From Roseomonas sp. (GTDB taxonomy: Bacteria; Pseudomonadota; Alphaproteobacteria; Acetobacterales; Acetobacteraceae): a stretch of 64,000 nucleotides of DNA. The notes beneath the pieces are model-generated. The model ran no database searches, was not told the origin of the DNA, and saw only the letters and a program-made list of their open reading frames with translations. This document shows, in pieces, positions 29,777-37,986 of this stretch. The stretch lies in assembly GCA_031180725.1 (NCBI GenBank), contig JAPSLO010000002.1, positions 62,001-126,000 of the forward strand. Direction: 5' to 3'. Position 1 is the stretch's first letter; each line of letters begins with the position of its first letter. The translations under genes and the position numbers were made by a program.

Positions 29777-30904
29777 TCACACGCGCATGGGCATCAGCAC
29801 ATACAGCGCCTCCGGCTTTGCGCTGTCCTTGACGATGGTCGGCGCGGAGCCGTCGGCGAAGTGGAACTCCACCTCGGCCGAAATCTGGTCGGTGATGTCG
29901 TTAAGATAACGGGCCTGGAAGCCGATCTCGAGCGGCCCGGCCTCGTAGCTGACCACGTCGCCTTCCAGTTCCTCCTGCGCCTGGCCCAGTTCCGCGCTGG
30001 CTGCCGAGAGTAGCAGATGGTTGCGATCCACCGACAGCTTCACCGGGCGCGAACGCTCGCTGCTGATGCCGGCGACACGGCTGACGGCAGCGGCGAAAGG
30101 TTCCTTGCCCACCTTCAGCACCTTGTCGTTGCCGCGCGGGATCACGCGTTCATATTCCGGGAAGGTGCCGTCGATCAGTTTCGAGGTGAGCTGCACCGCG
30201 CCCAGGGTGAAACGGATCTTGGTATCGGATAGAGCAACGGCGATCTCGTCCTGCACCTCCTCGGCCAGCTTGCGCAACTCGTTCACCGTCTTGCGCGGGA
30301 TGATGACGCCGGGCATGCCGGATGCGCCATCCGGCAGCGGCTCCTCCACGCGTGCCAGGCGGTGGCCATCGGTAGCGACCGCACGCAGCACCTTCGCGCC
30401 GCCCGATTCGGTGGCATGCATGTAGATGCCATTGAGATAGTAGCGCGTTTCCTCCGTGCTGATCGCGAAGCGCGTGCGGTCGATCAGCTCCCGCAGCTGG
30501 CCGGCCGGCAGGGCGAATTTGTGGGGCAACTTGCCCTCGGTCATGGAGGGGAAGTCGTCCACCGGCAGCACCGCCAGCTTCGCGTCGAAACGGCCGGCAC
30601 GCAGGGTAAGTTGCGCATCGCCGCCGGGATGGTCGAGTTCCACCTTCGCCGTGTCCGGCAGCTTGCGGACAATTTCATACAGGGTGGCAGCCGGCGCCGT
30701 GGTGCGGCCCTGGCGCGCGACGGTCACGCCAGGGATCTCCTCCACCACCGCGATTTCCATATCAGTCGCGGTCAGCTTCAGCCCGCCTTCGCGCGCCTCC
30801 AGCAGCACATTGGCAAGAATCGGGATGGTGTTCCGCCGCTCCACCACGCTCTGCACATGTGCGAGCGCCTTGAGCAACACTGCCCTGTCCACCGAGAACT
30901 TCAT
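29777..30904 (-). CDS. dnaN: DNA polymerase III beta sliding clamp
   Basis: Ring clamp that holds the replicative polymerase on DNA. The ATG at 30904 (MKFSVDRAVLLKAL) gives 375 residues, the usual size; the frame runs open upstream to 31117 without clamp sequence. Three clamp-fold repeats are recognisable, with RTRFAISTEETRYYLNG in the middle and the conserved C-terminal VLMPMRV, where the ring closes. No dnaA is upstream: the next gene on this strand is an Old Yellow Enzyme. Confidence 0.96.
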   Translation of the reverse strand: MKFSVDRAVLLKALAHVQSVVERRNTIPILANVLLEAREGGLKLTATDMEIAVVEEIPGVTVARQGRTTAPAATLYEIVRKLPDTAKVELDHPGGDAQLTLRAGRFDAKLAVLPVDDFPSMTEGKLPHKFALPAGQLRELIDRTRFAISTEETRYYLNGIYMHATESGGAKVLRAVATDGHRLARVEEPLPDGASGMPGVIIPRKTVNELRKLAEEVQDEIAVALSDTKIRFTLGAVQLTSKLIDGTFPEYERVIPRGNDKVLKVGKEPFAAAVSRVAGISSERSRPVKLSVDRNHLLLSAASAELGQAQEELEGDVVSYEAGPLEIGFQARYLNDITDQISAEVEFHFADGSAPTIVKDSAKPEALYVLMPMRV

Positions 30905-31156
30905 GGCACCGCACTTCCCGACGTCTTGCGGCCCCCGGCACGGCACTCTGCCGCCGGATCCGCCGATGGCCCCCAATACCCGCGACCGCGGGTTGCGCAC
31001 CTTACCAGCCGGGCTCGGCGAGTTGAAGGCAGCCGGGGCGCGGTTTCGGCGAGGCCGCGCGCCCCTTTCCGCCCGGGGCGGCCAGCGCGGGACGGCGCGG
31101 CTTCCATCCCGCTGCATCTTCCGGGCTGCCCACGATTCGCCCAGCCCGAGGGGTCG
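30905..31156. other. dnaN upstream region
   Basis: 252 nt between the oxidoreductase stop and the dnaN start, so it should carry the dnaN promoter. It holds a near-perfect palindrome ACCCGCG (30978-30984) AC CGCGGGT (30987-30993), about 75 nt before the start codon. No clear DnaA box or sigma70 pair was found. Confidence 0.4.
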
Positions 31157-32272
31157 CTATCGCCCAGGCATCGGTTTGCCGGTTTCCAGGCGCATCCCGA
31201 ACTTCGCGATGCCGCTCCAGCCACGTTCGTACTGAGGCGGCGCCTTCACCGCCTCCACGCGGCCCAGCGTGGCGGCGGCACGGGCCGGCCAATAGGGATC
31301 ACGCAGCACGGCGCGGGCCAGCAGCACCATGTCGGCCTTGCCTTCCGTCACGATGGCCTGGGCCTGCTCGGGTTCCGTGATGAGGCCGACCGCCGCGGTG
31401 GCGATGCCGGCGCCCTGGCGTACCGCCGCCGCCCCCGGCACCTGGTAGCCGGGCCCGACCGGAATCTTCTGCAGGGCCGGATCGATGCCCCCCGAGGAGA
31501 CATCCACCAGGTCCATTCCCAGCGCCTTCACCAGTCGGGCCAGTTCCACCGTCTCCTCCGTGCTCCAGCCGCCTTCAATCCAGTCGGTGTGGGAAACGCG
31601 CAGGGCCAGGGGCATCTCCTGCGGCACGGCGGCACGGACCGCCTTCACCACCTCAAGGGTCAGCCGCGTGCGGCCGGCGAAATCGCCGCCCCAGCGGTCG
31701 GTGCGCCGATTCGACACCGGCGAGAGGAACTGGTGGAGCAGATAGCCGTGGGCACCATGCAGCTCGATCAGCCGATAGCCGGCTTCCACCGCACGACGGG
31801 CAGCGGCGGCGAAGAGGCTAGGGATCTCGGCCACCTCCTCCTCGCGCATGGCGCGCGGCGGCACGAAATGCCCCTGCGGCAGGCCGGAGGCCGAGCGCGT
31901 CTGCCAGGAAGGCTCGGCCGGCGCGTCCAGCCAGCCGGCCTCGCGGCTGCCCTTGCGACCGGCATGGCCGATCTGGATGCCCGGCACTGCGCCGACGTGG
32001 GCGATGGCGCGGGCCAAGCGGGCATGGGCCGGGATCTGGTCATCCTCCCACAGACCCAGATCGCCCGGGGTGATGCGGCCTTCCGCCGTGACGGCCGTGG
32101 CCTCCGCCATCACCAGCCCGGCGCCACCGATCGCCCGCTGCAGCAGATGTGCCAGGTGCCAGTCGGTCGGCTTCCCGTCGCCATCCGCGCAGTACATGCA
32201 CATCGGCGAGACGCCGATGCGGTTGGCCAGCGTCACGCCGCGCAGGGTGATCGGATCGAAAAGATGAGTCAT
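31157..32272 (-). CDS. NADH:flavin oxidoreductase (Old Yellow Enzyme, YqjM-like)
   Basis: FMN enzyme that reduces activated C=C bonds. 371 residues with TIM-barrel features of the YqjM class: SPMCMYCADG near the N-terminus with the Cys that tunes FMN, GIQIGHAGRKGS with the substrate-binding His-Ala-Gly, HGAHGYLLHQFLSPVSNRRTD and C-terminal ARAVLRDPYWP. Start ATG at 32272 overlaps the stop of the DUF2272 lipoprotein gene (ATGA), placing it last in a three-gene transcript. Confidence 0.9.
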   Translation of the reverse strand: MTHLFDPITLRGVTLANRIGVSPMCMYCADGDGKPTDWHLAHLLQRAIGGAGLVMAEATAVTAEGRITPGDLGLWEDDQIPAHARLARAIAHVGAVPGIQIGHAGRKGSREAGWLDAPAEPSWQTRSASGLPQGHFVPPRAMREEEVAEIPSLFAAAARRAVEAGYRLIELHGAHGYLLHQFLSPVSNRRTDRWGGDFAGRTRLTLEVVKAVRAAVPQEMPLALRVSHTDWIEGGWSTEETVELARLVKALGMDLVDVSSGGIDPALQKIPVGPGYQVPGAAAVRQGAGIATAAVGLITEPEQAQAIVTEGKADMVLLARAVLRDPYWPARAAATLGRVEAVKAPPQYERGWSGIAKFGMRLETGKPMPGR

Positions 32273-33222
32273 TGCGTTCTCCAGGGCGGCAGCCGGCCCA
32301 GCCGGCTTTCCATGACAAGGATCAGTGGCGGCCGTCCCGCCGGGCTGGGCAGCAGGCGGCCGGCGGAATCGGCCGGAAAGCGGGTGAGCGTGACGGCATC
32401 GAGCACGTTGCCGCCCACCGCCTCCACCACGCCCGGCGCGGCGTCATCGTGCATTGACGGCATGCCGTCTGTGCGTGCTGCCCGCAGGCTGCTTGCGCGC
32501 GCCGTCCGTGCGCCATCTTCGCGCGCTGCCTGCACCTCATTTGCGCGTGCTGTCCGCGCGTCATTTGCGCGTGCTGTCCGCGCGTCATTTGCGCGTGCTG
32601 TCCGCACGACGATATCGCAATGCATGGGCCGAAGCCGGCCCGTCTCCGCCAGCCTCTCCGCCCAGTGCCGCAAGGGCGCCTGGCTGCGGTCGATGCAGAC
32701 CAGGTCGCCCGGCTGGGGCGCATACTCATCGGGCGCATGCGGCACGAAAGCAGCGGTGGCGGGAAAGGCCCGCGCATCGGCGATCAGCCCGTCCAGATAC
32801 AGCGCATGGGTTGCGCTCGGCGGGAATTCCCGCGCATCCACGCCCGCCGCCGCAAAAACCCAGGAAACGAAGGCCGCCGACCAATAGGGCGAGGACCACA
32901 GCGGTTGCCCATCGCCCCCCGCCCCGGCCAGCACCGCACGGTACCGGCCGCGATTGTCGGGAATCGCGCCATTGCCGTCCGGCACCGCGCGCCAATAGGC
33001 CAGCACGCGCGGGAAATTCGCCGGATCGGCTTCCGGGCTGGCCTCGGGCTGGGGCGCGCCGGCCTCGCGCACCAGCCCGCCCCAATCGCGCCACTCCTCC
33101 AGCGCGATCCGCACCACACGCGCCGCCGCCGCGGGCGGATAGGGCAGCGGCGGCTCCAGGCTTGGCTGGGGCGCGGCACACCCCGCCAGAGCCCCCAGTG
33201 CCAGGGCCAGCAATGCCCTCAC
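32269..33222 (-). CDS. DUF2272 lipoprotein with internal octapeptide repeats
   Basis: The GTG at 33222 overlaps the upstream stop (GTGA) and gives 317 residues with lipobox LAGC. The frame runs open to 34092 but that part is shadow of the next gene. Features resembling DUF2272 include PYWSAAFVSWVF, PGDLVCIDR, MHCDIVV and later VGGNVLDAVTLTR. The Cys-containing D-L-V-C and H-C-D-I segments look like an NlpC/CHAP-type hydrolase core, but this is uncertain. Between HCDIVV and VGGNV lies a 48-residue insert of RTARAND-like octads coded by a 24-nt repeat. Co-transcribed with an unknown 605-residue protein. Confidence 0.75.
   Translation of the reverse strand: MRALLALALGALAGCAAPQPSLEPPLPYPPAAAARVVRIALEEWRDWGGLVREAGAPQPEASPEADPANFPRVLAYWRAVPDGNGAIPDNRGRYRAVLAGAGGDGQPLWSSPYWSAAFVSWVFAAAGVDAREFPPSATHALYLDGLIADARAFPATAAFVPHAPDEYAPQPGDLVCIDRSQAPLRHWAERLAETGRLRPMHCDIVVRTARANDARTARANDARTARANEVQAAREDGARTARASSLRAARTDGMPSMHDDAAPGVVEAVGGNVLDAVTLTRFPADSAGRLLPSPAGRPPLILVMESRLGRLPPWRTQ
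32467..32610 (+). repeat. six tandem 24-nt units
   Basis: Units start at 32467, 32491, 32515, 32539, 32563 and 32587. The last three are near-identical, the first three diverged. All keep the reading frame of the minus-strand lipoprotein and encode eight residues each (consensus A-R-T-A-R-A-N-D). Confidence 0.93.
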
Positions 33223-35036
33223 GCCGCCACCGGCTGGCACGCGCCGATCAGCCGCTCCGGCACCAGGAACGCCAGGGTGACGGCCGCTTGCACTGCAGGA
33301 TTCAATCCGCCCCGCGCGATCACCTCCAACATCCCCCCGCGCGGGCGCACCAGCGGATGCAGCAGCGCGATCGCCATACGGTGCAGAGCGCCCGCATGGG
33401 CCGCGAAATCCGGCGGCACGCGGGCGCCCAATTCCGGCGCCAGCATGGCCGCGGCGGCGGCCCGGGCCAGCAGGGCCAGCGCCTCCGCCTGTGCCAGTGG
33501 CACCACGGCTCGGCCTTCCACCTCCAGCCCGGGCGAGTCCTCTGCAACCGTCATCGGCCGCAACAGCCGCACCAGGGCCGGGGCGGCCTCGTCCAGCCCG
33601 GGCCAGGTCGCAGCCCGCGCCAGCGCCAGCGCCGCCAGCGAACGGGCCGGAAGCGGCAGGGGCTCCGGGACAGTTGTCAGCAGTCGCGCCAGCAGCCGCG
33701 TCATGAGCGAGGCTGCCTCCGCCATGCCGGCCCGGCGCAGCGAATCGGCGCCCAGCAGGGCCTGAGCCAAGCCCTCGACACCCAGTTCGGCCGCCTCGAT
33801 CCGCGCCGTCTGGCGGCTGGCGAAGCCGCGCAATGCGGCGCGCCGCGTCTCGCTCATCGGTGCCGCCCAGGCACCCGCCGCATCCAGCCACAGCGCCGTG
33901 CCCACCGCCTGCAAGGCTGCCCCTGAAGGCGGCACCGGATCCAGGTCCAGCCCCGCCATGGCCGGATCCCCGGCACCGGCCATGGCGTCTGCCAGCGCCT
34001 CGGGCCTGGCGGTGGCCAGAAGCCGCTCCTCCGTGACCGTGGCGCTGCCGCCCGCGTCCAGGTCCTCCACCGCGTGGCGCAGCAGGATCCAACGCACCGC
34101 ACCGTCCTGCCCGGCCTGCACCGTCACCCGGGTCACGCTATTCGGCGCGCCGGGGCGCAGATGCACGGCCGGCGCGCCGTCCGGCCAACCCGCCTGCCCC
34201 ATGGCCAGGTGTGGGACCGGCCCCGCCAAGGCCCAATGTGCCACTGCCGCCGGCCCGTCCGGTGGCCGGGCCTCCACCCAGCCGGAGGCCCCCTCCAGCA
34301 GCCCCGCGCTGGGAGCCAGGCCGCCTTCATCCAGCCCGTCCAGCGCCGTGGTCAGCCGCAGCCGCGAGATCGGGCGCGCCGCGGTCAGCGTCACCGCCAG
34401 GCGCAGCACCGGACCGGCGCCGATCAGGTAGCGGTATTCCAGCGTGCCAGCCTCGACGGTCCGGCCGAACAGCCAGCCGCCCCGCGCGCGCAGCCGGCTG
34501 ACATGGCGCAGCACCACGCCTTCGGCCGTGCGCTCCACGGCCTGCGCGATGATCGCCTCCTCCACATCCAGGCAAGCGGAGAATCGATCCAGGCGGAATT
34601 CCACGAGATGGCCGGTATGCCGCAGCACCGCGCCGCCGCCGCGCGGCTGCTGAAGTACCGCGCCCGCGCCGAGATCGCCGGAGAAGCGCCAGAAAGGCGT
34701 CAGCACCTCGAAGCCGCGCGGGTCATCGGAGACAAGCTCCACTCCCTCCCCAGCCATCAGATTGCGGCAGGGCACTGGCGCCTCGGCCATCGCCATCACC
34801 AGATCGAGCACGTCGTCCGACAGCGCGGGGTCGCGTTCGCGGATGCCCGGCATCAGCAACAATTCGGCGGCGCGCGCATTCGCCTCGGCCGGCAGGGCCG
34901 TCGCGGCCTCACCGGCCGCCAAGCCCCGGTAGAGGGTGCCGCCCAGCCTCGCTTCACGCAGAAGTGGCCCCCGCAGCGGCGCCACGAGCCGCTCGCGGTC
35001 AGCGTCCTTCAACAGGTTGCGCATGGGCACCAGCAT
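33219..35036 (-). CDS. unrecognised 605-residue cytoplasmic protein
   Basis: I do not recognise the family. From the ATG at 35036 (MLVPMRN) it has 605 residues, without signal peptide or membrane helix; starts at 35054 and 35024 are also possible. Residues about 110-330 are beta-rich (alternating short hydrophobic strands, VLRHTGHLVEFRLDRF, GGWLFGRTVEAGTLEYRYLIG) and could be a beta-sandwich. The last 250 residues are Ala/Leu-rich and helical. No catalytic signature stands out. It overlaps the DUF2272 lipoprotein gene (GTGA), so both probably act in one process, and is divergent from a FAD oxidoreductase. Confidence 0.8.
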   Translation of the reverse strand: MLVPMRNLLKDADRERLVAPLRGPLLREARLGGTLYRGLAAGEAATALPAEANARAAELLLMPGIRERDPALSDDVLDLVMAMAEAPVPCRNLMAGEGVELVSDDPRGFEVLTPFWRFSGDLGAGAVLQQPRGGGAVLRHTGHLVEFRLDRFSACLDVEEAIIAQAVERTAEGVVLRHVSRLRARGGWLFGRTVEAGTLEYRYLIGAGPVLRLAVTLTAARPISRLRLTTALDGLDEGGLAPSAGLLEGASGWVEARPPDGPAAVAHWALAGPVPHLAMGQAGWPDGAPAVHLRPGAPNSVTRVTVQAGQDGAVRWILLRHAVEDLDAGGSATVTEERLLATARPEALADAMAGAGDPAMAGLDLDPVPPSGAALQAVGTALWLDAAGAWAAPMSETRRAALRGFASRQTARIEAAELGVEGLAQALLGADSLRRAGMAEAASLMTRLLARLLTTVPEPLPLPARSLAALALARAATWPGLDEAAPALVRLLRPMTVAEDSPGLEVEGRAVVPLAQAEALALLARAAAAAMLAPELGARVPPDFAAHAGALHRMAIALLHPLVRPRGGMLEVIARGGLNPAVQAAVTLAFLVPERLIGACQPVAA

Positions 35037-35089
35037 AGGCGGCCCCTCCGCCACCCGGAAGCCGGTGGGCCGGCGGCGCCCGGGCGGCT

Positions 35090-36532
35090 ATGGATGCGGC
35101 CATGGGAACGAACCAGGAGGGAGCGGAAGGCGGGCGCCTGTTCTTCCGCTCGGATGTCTTCACCGGCCGCGATCCGGCGGCGCCGCGCCGCGCGGCCACC
35201 GGGCTGACGGTGTCGGAGCCGGCGCGGGACACGCCCGTGCATGCGGTGGCCGATGTGCTGGTGGTGGGCGGCGGCCCGGCCGGATGGGCGGCCGCCGTCG
35301 CCGCGGGGCGCCTGGGCGCCCGGGTGGTCCTGCTGGAACGCCACAACCATCTTGGCGGGCTTTCGACCGGCGGGCTGGTGGTGTGGATCGACCGCATGAC
35401 CGGCTGGGACGGGAAGCTCCTCATCCGCGGCCTGGCGGAGGAGTTGCTGCACCGCCTGCCGAACGACGCCGTGGCCGGTCCGCCGCGTGCGGCCTGGGGA
35501 TCGCGGGATGCCGCGACCGCCGCTTGGTGGGCGCTGCGCACCGCTGCCTTCCACGGCATCGTCACCCATTCCCCCACCGTCGGGCCGGAGGAGCTGAAAG
35601 CCGCCGGCCTGGACATGGCGCTGGAGGCCGGGGTGGATCTCGTCTTCCACGCCTGGGGCGCCGCGCCGGTGGTGCAGGATGGCGCCGTGAAGGGCGTGAT
35701 CTTCGAGAGCAAGCAAGGCCGCCGCGCCGTGCTGGCGAAGGTCACCGTGGATGCCACCGGCGACGGCGACCTCTACGCCCGCGCTGGCGCCGCCTTCGCC
35801 GAAGATGTGGACGAGCGCGACATCCACCACACCATGAACACGAGCTGGGTCTTCGGTGGCGTGGACATGCCGCGCTACCTGGCCTGGCGGGCGGAAAAGC
35901 CGGAGGAATTCACGGAATTCCTCCGCCGCGGCAAGGAAGCGATGGGCTTCTTCGACAAGGCCTTCGCCAGCTGGCGCGACGATGTGGCGCTGTTCATGGG
36001 GCCGCGGCTTGCCGGCTATTCAGCCGTGATGGTGGATGACCTCTCGGAGGTGGAGGTGATCAGCCACCGGCTGATGATGCGCCACCTCGAACGCTACCGG
36101 GCGGAATGCCCGGGCTTTGCCGGCGCCTTCCCGATGCTTTCCGCGCCGCAGCTCGGCGTGCGCCACGCGCGGCGGCTGAAGGGCGTGCAGCCGGTGACGC
36201 GCGCCTGGTGGGACGGGCGGATCAGCCCTGAGGAAATCGGCGTCTCGCCCAGCCTTTCGCCGAAATTTCCGCCGGTCTCGGTGCCCTATGGCGCCCTGCT
36301 GCCGAAGGCATTGGATGGGCTGCTGGCGCCAGGGCGCCATCTGGCCTGCGACGCCACCAGCCACTCCTTCCTGCGCGAAATCCCGCAATGCTGGCTGACC
36401 GGCCAAGCCGCCGGCGTTGCAGCAGCGCTGGCTGCGGCTTCCGGCGTGACACCGCGTGCCGTGCCGGTGGCGGAGATCCAGGCGGCGTTGCAGCGCCAGG
36501 GGGCGCTGCTGCGTGCACCGGCGACGGTCTGA
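35090..36532 (+). CDS. FAD-dependent oxidoreductase (FAD_oxidored type)
   Basis: 480 residues from ATG 35090; ATG 35102 is an equally good start. The dinucleotide-binding motif VLVVGGGPAGWAAAVAAGRLG lies near residues 57-77, followed by LLERHNHLGGLSTGG, the pattern of the FAD_oxidored family. VDATGDGDLYARAGA is the second FAD contact, and the C-terminal CDATSHSFLREIPQCWLTGQAAGVAAALA closes the FAD site. The substrate is unknown; relatives include tricarballylate- and xanthan lyase-associated oxidoreductases. It is a single gene, divergent from the unrecognised protein with a 53-nt gap. Confidence 0.82.
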   Translation: MDAAMGTNQEGAEGGRLFFRSDVFTGRDPAAPRRAATGLTVSEPARDTPVHAVADVLVVGGGPAGWAAAVAAGRLGARVVLLERHNHLGGLSTGGLVVWIDRMTGWDGKLLIRGLAEELLHRLPNDAVAGPPRAAWGSRDAATAAWWALRTAAFHGIVTHSPTVGPEELKAAGLDMALEAGVDLVFHAWGAAPVVQDGAVKGVIFESKQGRRAVLAKVTVDATGDGDLYARAGAAFAEDVDERDIHHTMNTSWVFGGVDMPRYLAWRAEKPEEFTEFLRRGKEAMGFFDKAFASWRDDVALFMGPRLAGYSAVMVDDLSEVEVISHRLMMRHLERYRAECPGFAGAFPMLSAPQLGVRHARRLKGVQPVTRAWWDGRISPEEIGVSPSLSPKFPPVSVPYGALLPKALDGLLAPGRHLACDATSHSFLREIPQCWLTGQAAGVAAALAAASGVTPRAVPVAEIQAALQRQGALLRAPATV

Positions 36533-36599
36533 AGGGGAGCTGGATTCTGACCAGCGTCTGAACGTTGCGATCGCATCCGGAACACACCGGCGCAACAAT

Positions 36600-36757
36600 G
36601 GCTTTCACAACCTTCACGTGAGGTTCACGACCCCGTGATCTCGGGTCGTATACACCACAACTTGTCAAGGCGACGCCTCGACGTTTTCTCCCGGCGGTTC
36701 TGCCCATGGTGGGCGGACCTGACTTGGGCCAGTGGGCAACCACTGGCCCATTTTTTT
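36600..36757 (+). ncRNA. candidate small RNA or structured 3' end
   Basis: Intergenic stretch with dense structure: TCACGTGA at 36614-36621, ACGACCC (36627-36633) pairing with GGGTCGT (36643-36649), and the strong terminator at 36725. It begins 68 nt past the upstream stop. TATACA at 36649-36654 could be a -10 for a transcript of about 100 nt, but the -35 (TTCACG, 19-nt spacing) is poor. It may equally be a long 3' untranslated region. Confidence 0.3.
36725..36757 (+). terminator. intrinsic terminator
   Basis: An 11-bp perfect stem, TGGGCCAGTGG (36725-36735) with CCACTGGCCCA (36740-36750), a GCAA tetraloop and seven T residues (36751-36757). This is the only textbook rho-independent terminator seen in the window. 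It ends plus-strand transcription 190-225 nt after the FAD oxidoreductase. Confidence 0.93.
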
Positions 36758-36812
36758 GTCCGGAGGCGGCTTTTGTCCGAAATCGCCAAATGCCTGCAAC
36801 CCGCGCGCGCAG

Positions 36813-36834
36813 CCCTCGGCGACCGCGCCGAGGG
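36813..36834 (-). terminator. hairpin directly after the RraA-like gene
   Basis: A 9-bp stem, CCCTCGGCG (36813-36821) with CGCCGAGGG (36826-36834), begins 2 nt past the stop on the minus strand. No T-tract is present. Confidence 0.4.
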
Positions 36835-36836
36835 AA

Positions 36837-37544
36837 TCAGACTCGGCCGGCGGCCTTGTCGGCCTCGTAGCGGGCCTTGGTCTCGGCATTGGCAGGATAA
36901 AGGCCCGGCAGGGCTAGGCCCTTGCCGACTTCCTTCATGATCCAACCTTCCAGCCTCTCCTGCTCCACCGCCGCCTCCGTCACGGCCTCCAGCATCGCCT
37001 GCGGGATCACCACCGCCCCGTCGCCGTCGGCTACCACGATGTCGCCCGGCACCACGGTGACACCGCCGCAGCCGATCGTCTCCTGCCAGCCCACGAAGTT
37101 CAGCGCGGCAACAGAGGCCGGGGCGACATAGCCCTGGCAGAACACCGGCAGGCCGGTGCCGATCACGCCCTGGCCGTCGCGCACCATGCCGTCCGTCACC
37201 AACCCGGCCACGCCCTTCACCTTCATGCGGGCACAGAGGATGTCGCCGAAGATGCCCGCGGTGGTCAGGCCCATGGCGTCGGCCACGGCGACGCAGCCCT
37301 CAGGCATGTCCTCGATCGCGGCGCGCGTGGAACGGGGGGAGGACCAGCTTTCCACCGTTGCCAGATCCTCGCGCGTCGGGGTGAAGCGCAGGGTGAAGGC
37401 GGGGCCGACGATGCGGGTGAAGTTGCCGGGCACGATCGGCCGGGCACCGTTGATGTAGCAGAACCGCACGCCCTTCTTCAGCAGCACCGTGGTCAGGGTC
37501 GCGGTCGTCACGCCCATCAGGGCGGCCTTGATCTCGGGGGTCAT
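36837..37544 (-). CDS. RraA-like / HMG aldolase family protein
   Basis: The ATG at 37544 gives 235 residues; the open frame to 37955 adds low-complexity shadow. The family core is clear: DAMGLTTAGIFGDILCARMKVKGVAGLVTDGMVRD holds the G-x-x-x-x-x-x-x-D/RD metal and oxaloacetate-binding elements, and VVPGDIVVADGDGAVVIP follows. The 60-70 residue extension beyond the bacterial RraA size fits metal-dependent aldolases for 4-hydroxy-4-methyl-2-oxoglutarate better than an RNase E inhibitor; annotation pipelines often call both RraA. The gene stands alone. Confidence 0.8.
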   Translation of the reverse strand: MTPEIKAALMGVTTATLTTVLLKKGVRFCYINGARPIVPGNFTRIVGPAFTLRFTPTREDLATVESWSSPRSTRAAIEDMPEGCVAVADAMGLTTAGIFGDILCARMKVKGVAGLVTDGMVRDGQGVIGTGLPVFCQGYVAPASVAALNFVGWQETIGCGGVTVVPGDIVVADGDGAVVIPQAMLEAVTEAAVEQERLEGWIMKEVGKGLALPGLYPANAETKARYEADKAAGRV

Positions 37545-37653
37545 GGGCGGGGTTTCCTCAAGCCAGGCTGCCTGAAAACGCTGCCTCCGCTCCGCCGTCA
37601 ACCCGGCGCCCCTCCCCCGCGTTCGCACCCTGAACAGCCAAGGAGTCGAGGAG

Positions 37654-37980
37654 ATGGACGACAAGGACGAGACGGGCGAGGCCCGTGGCGCCGAGGACGC
37701 GCTGCGCCCCACCCGCCCGGGCGGCGAGCGGAAAAGCACGGGCGAGACGGACCAGAGCGGCACCGCCGGCCGCCAGGGCGGGGCCATGCGCCCGCCCGGC
37801 GGCGCCCTCGGGACCGAGGCCGGCGAGCCCGACGACCGCGCCGCCGGCACCATCGACAACCCGATCCCCGCCGGCGACGGCTTCGGAACCAACGACTTCC
37901 AGACCGGCGACCGCGCCGAGCTGGCGCAGCAGCGCGGCGGGCCGGTGGATATCACCCGCGACCGGCCGAAGCGGCGTTAG
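37654..37980 (+). CDS. small highly charged, probably disordered protein
   Basis: 108 residues from the ATG at 37654, behind AAGGAG at 37640-37645 and a closer GAGGAG. Composition is Gly, Asp, Arg, Glu and Pro rich with almost no hydrophobic residues, so it is probably intrinsically disordered. No motif is recognised beyond a DNPIPAGDGFGTNDF stretch. The good ribosome site supports translation. It ends 6 nt from the convergent rsmD stop. Confidence 0.65.
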   Translation: MDDKDETGEARGAEDALRPTRPGGERKSTGETDQSGTAGRQGGAMRPPGGALGTEAGEPDDRAAGTIDNPIPAGDGFGTNDFQTGDRAELAQQRGGPVDITRDRPKRR

Positions 37981-37986
37981 GGAAAG

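Noticed and set aside
30362-32887. 841-codon plus-strand open frame over dnaN and the oxidoreductase
   Set aside because: Antisense to conserved genes and His/Arg-rich, the typical product of reading GC-rich genes in the complementary frame.
32454-33926. Plus-strand reading of the 24-nt repeat as a Leu-repeat protein
   Set aside because: The minus-strand lipoprotein has a signal peptide, family motifs on both sides of the repeat and coupled neighbours; the plus-strand frame has none.
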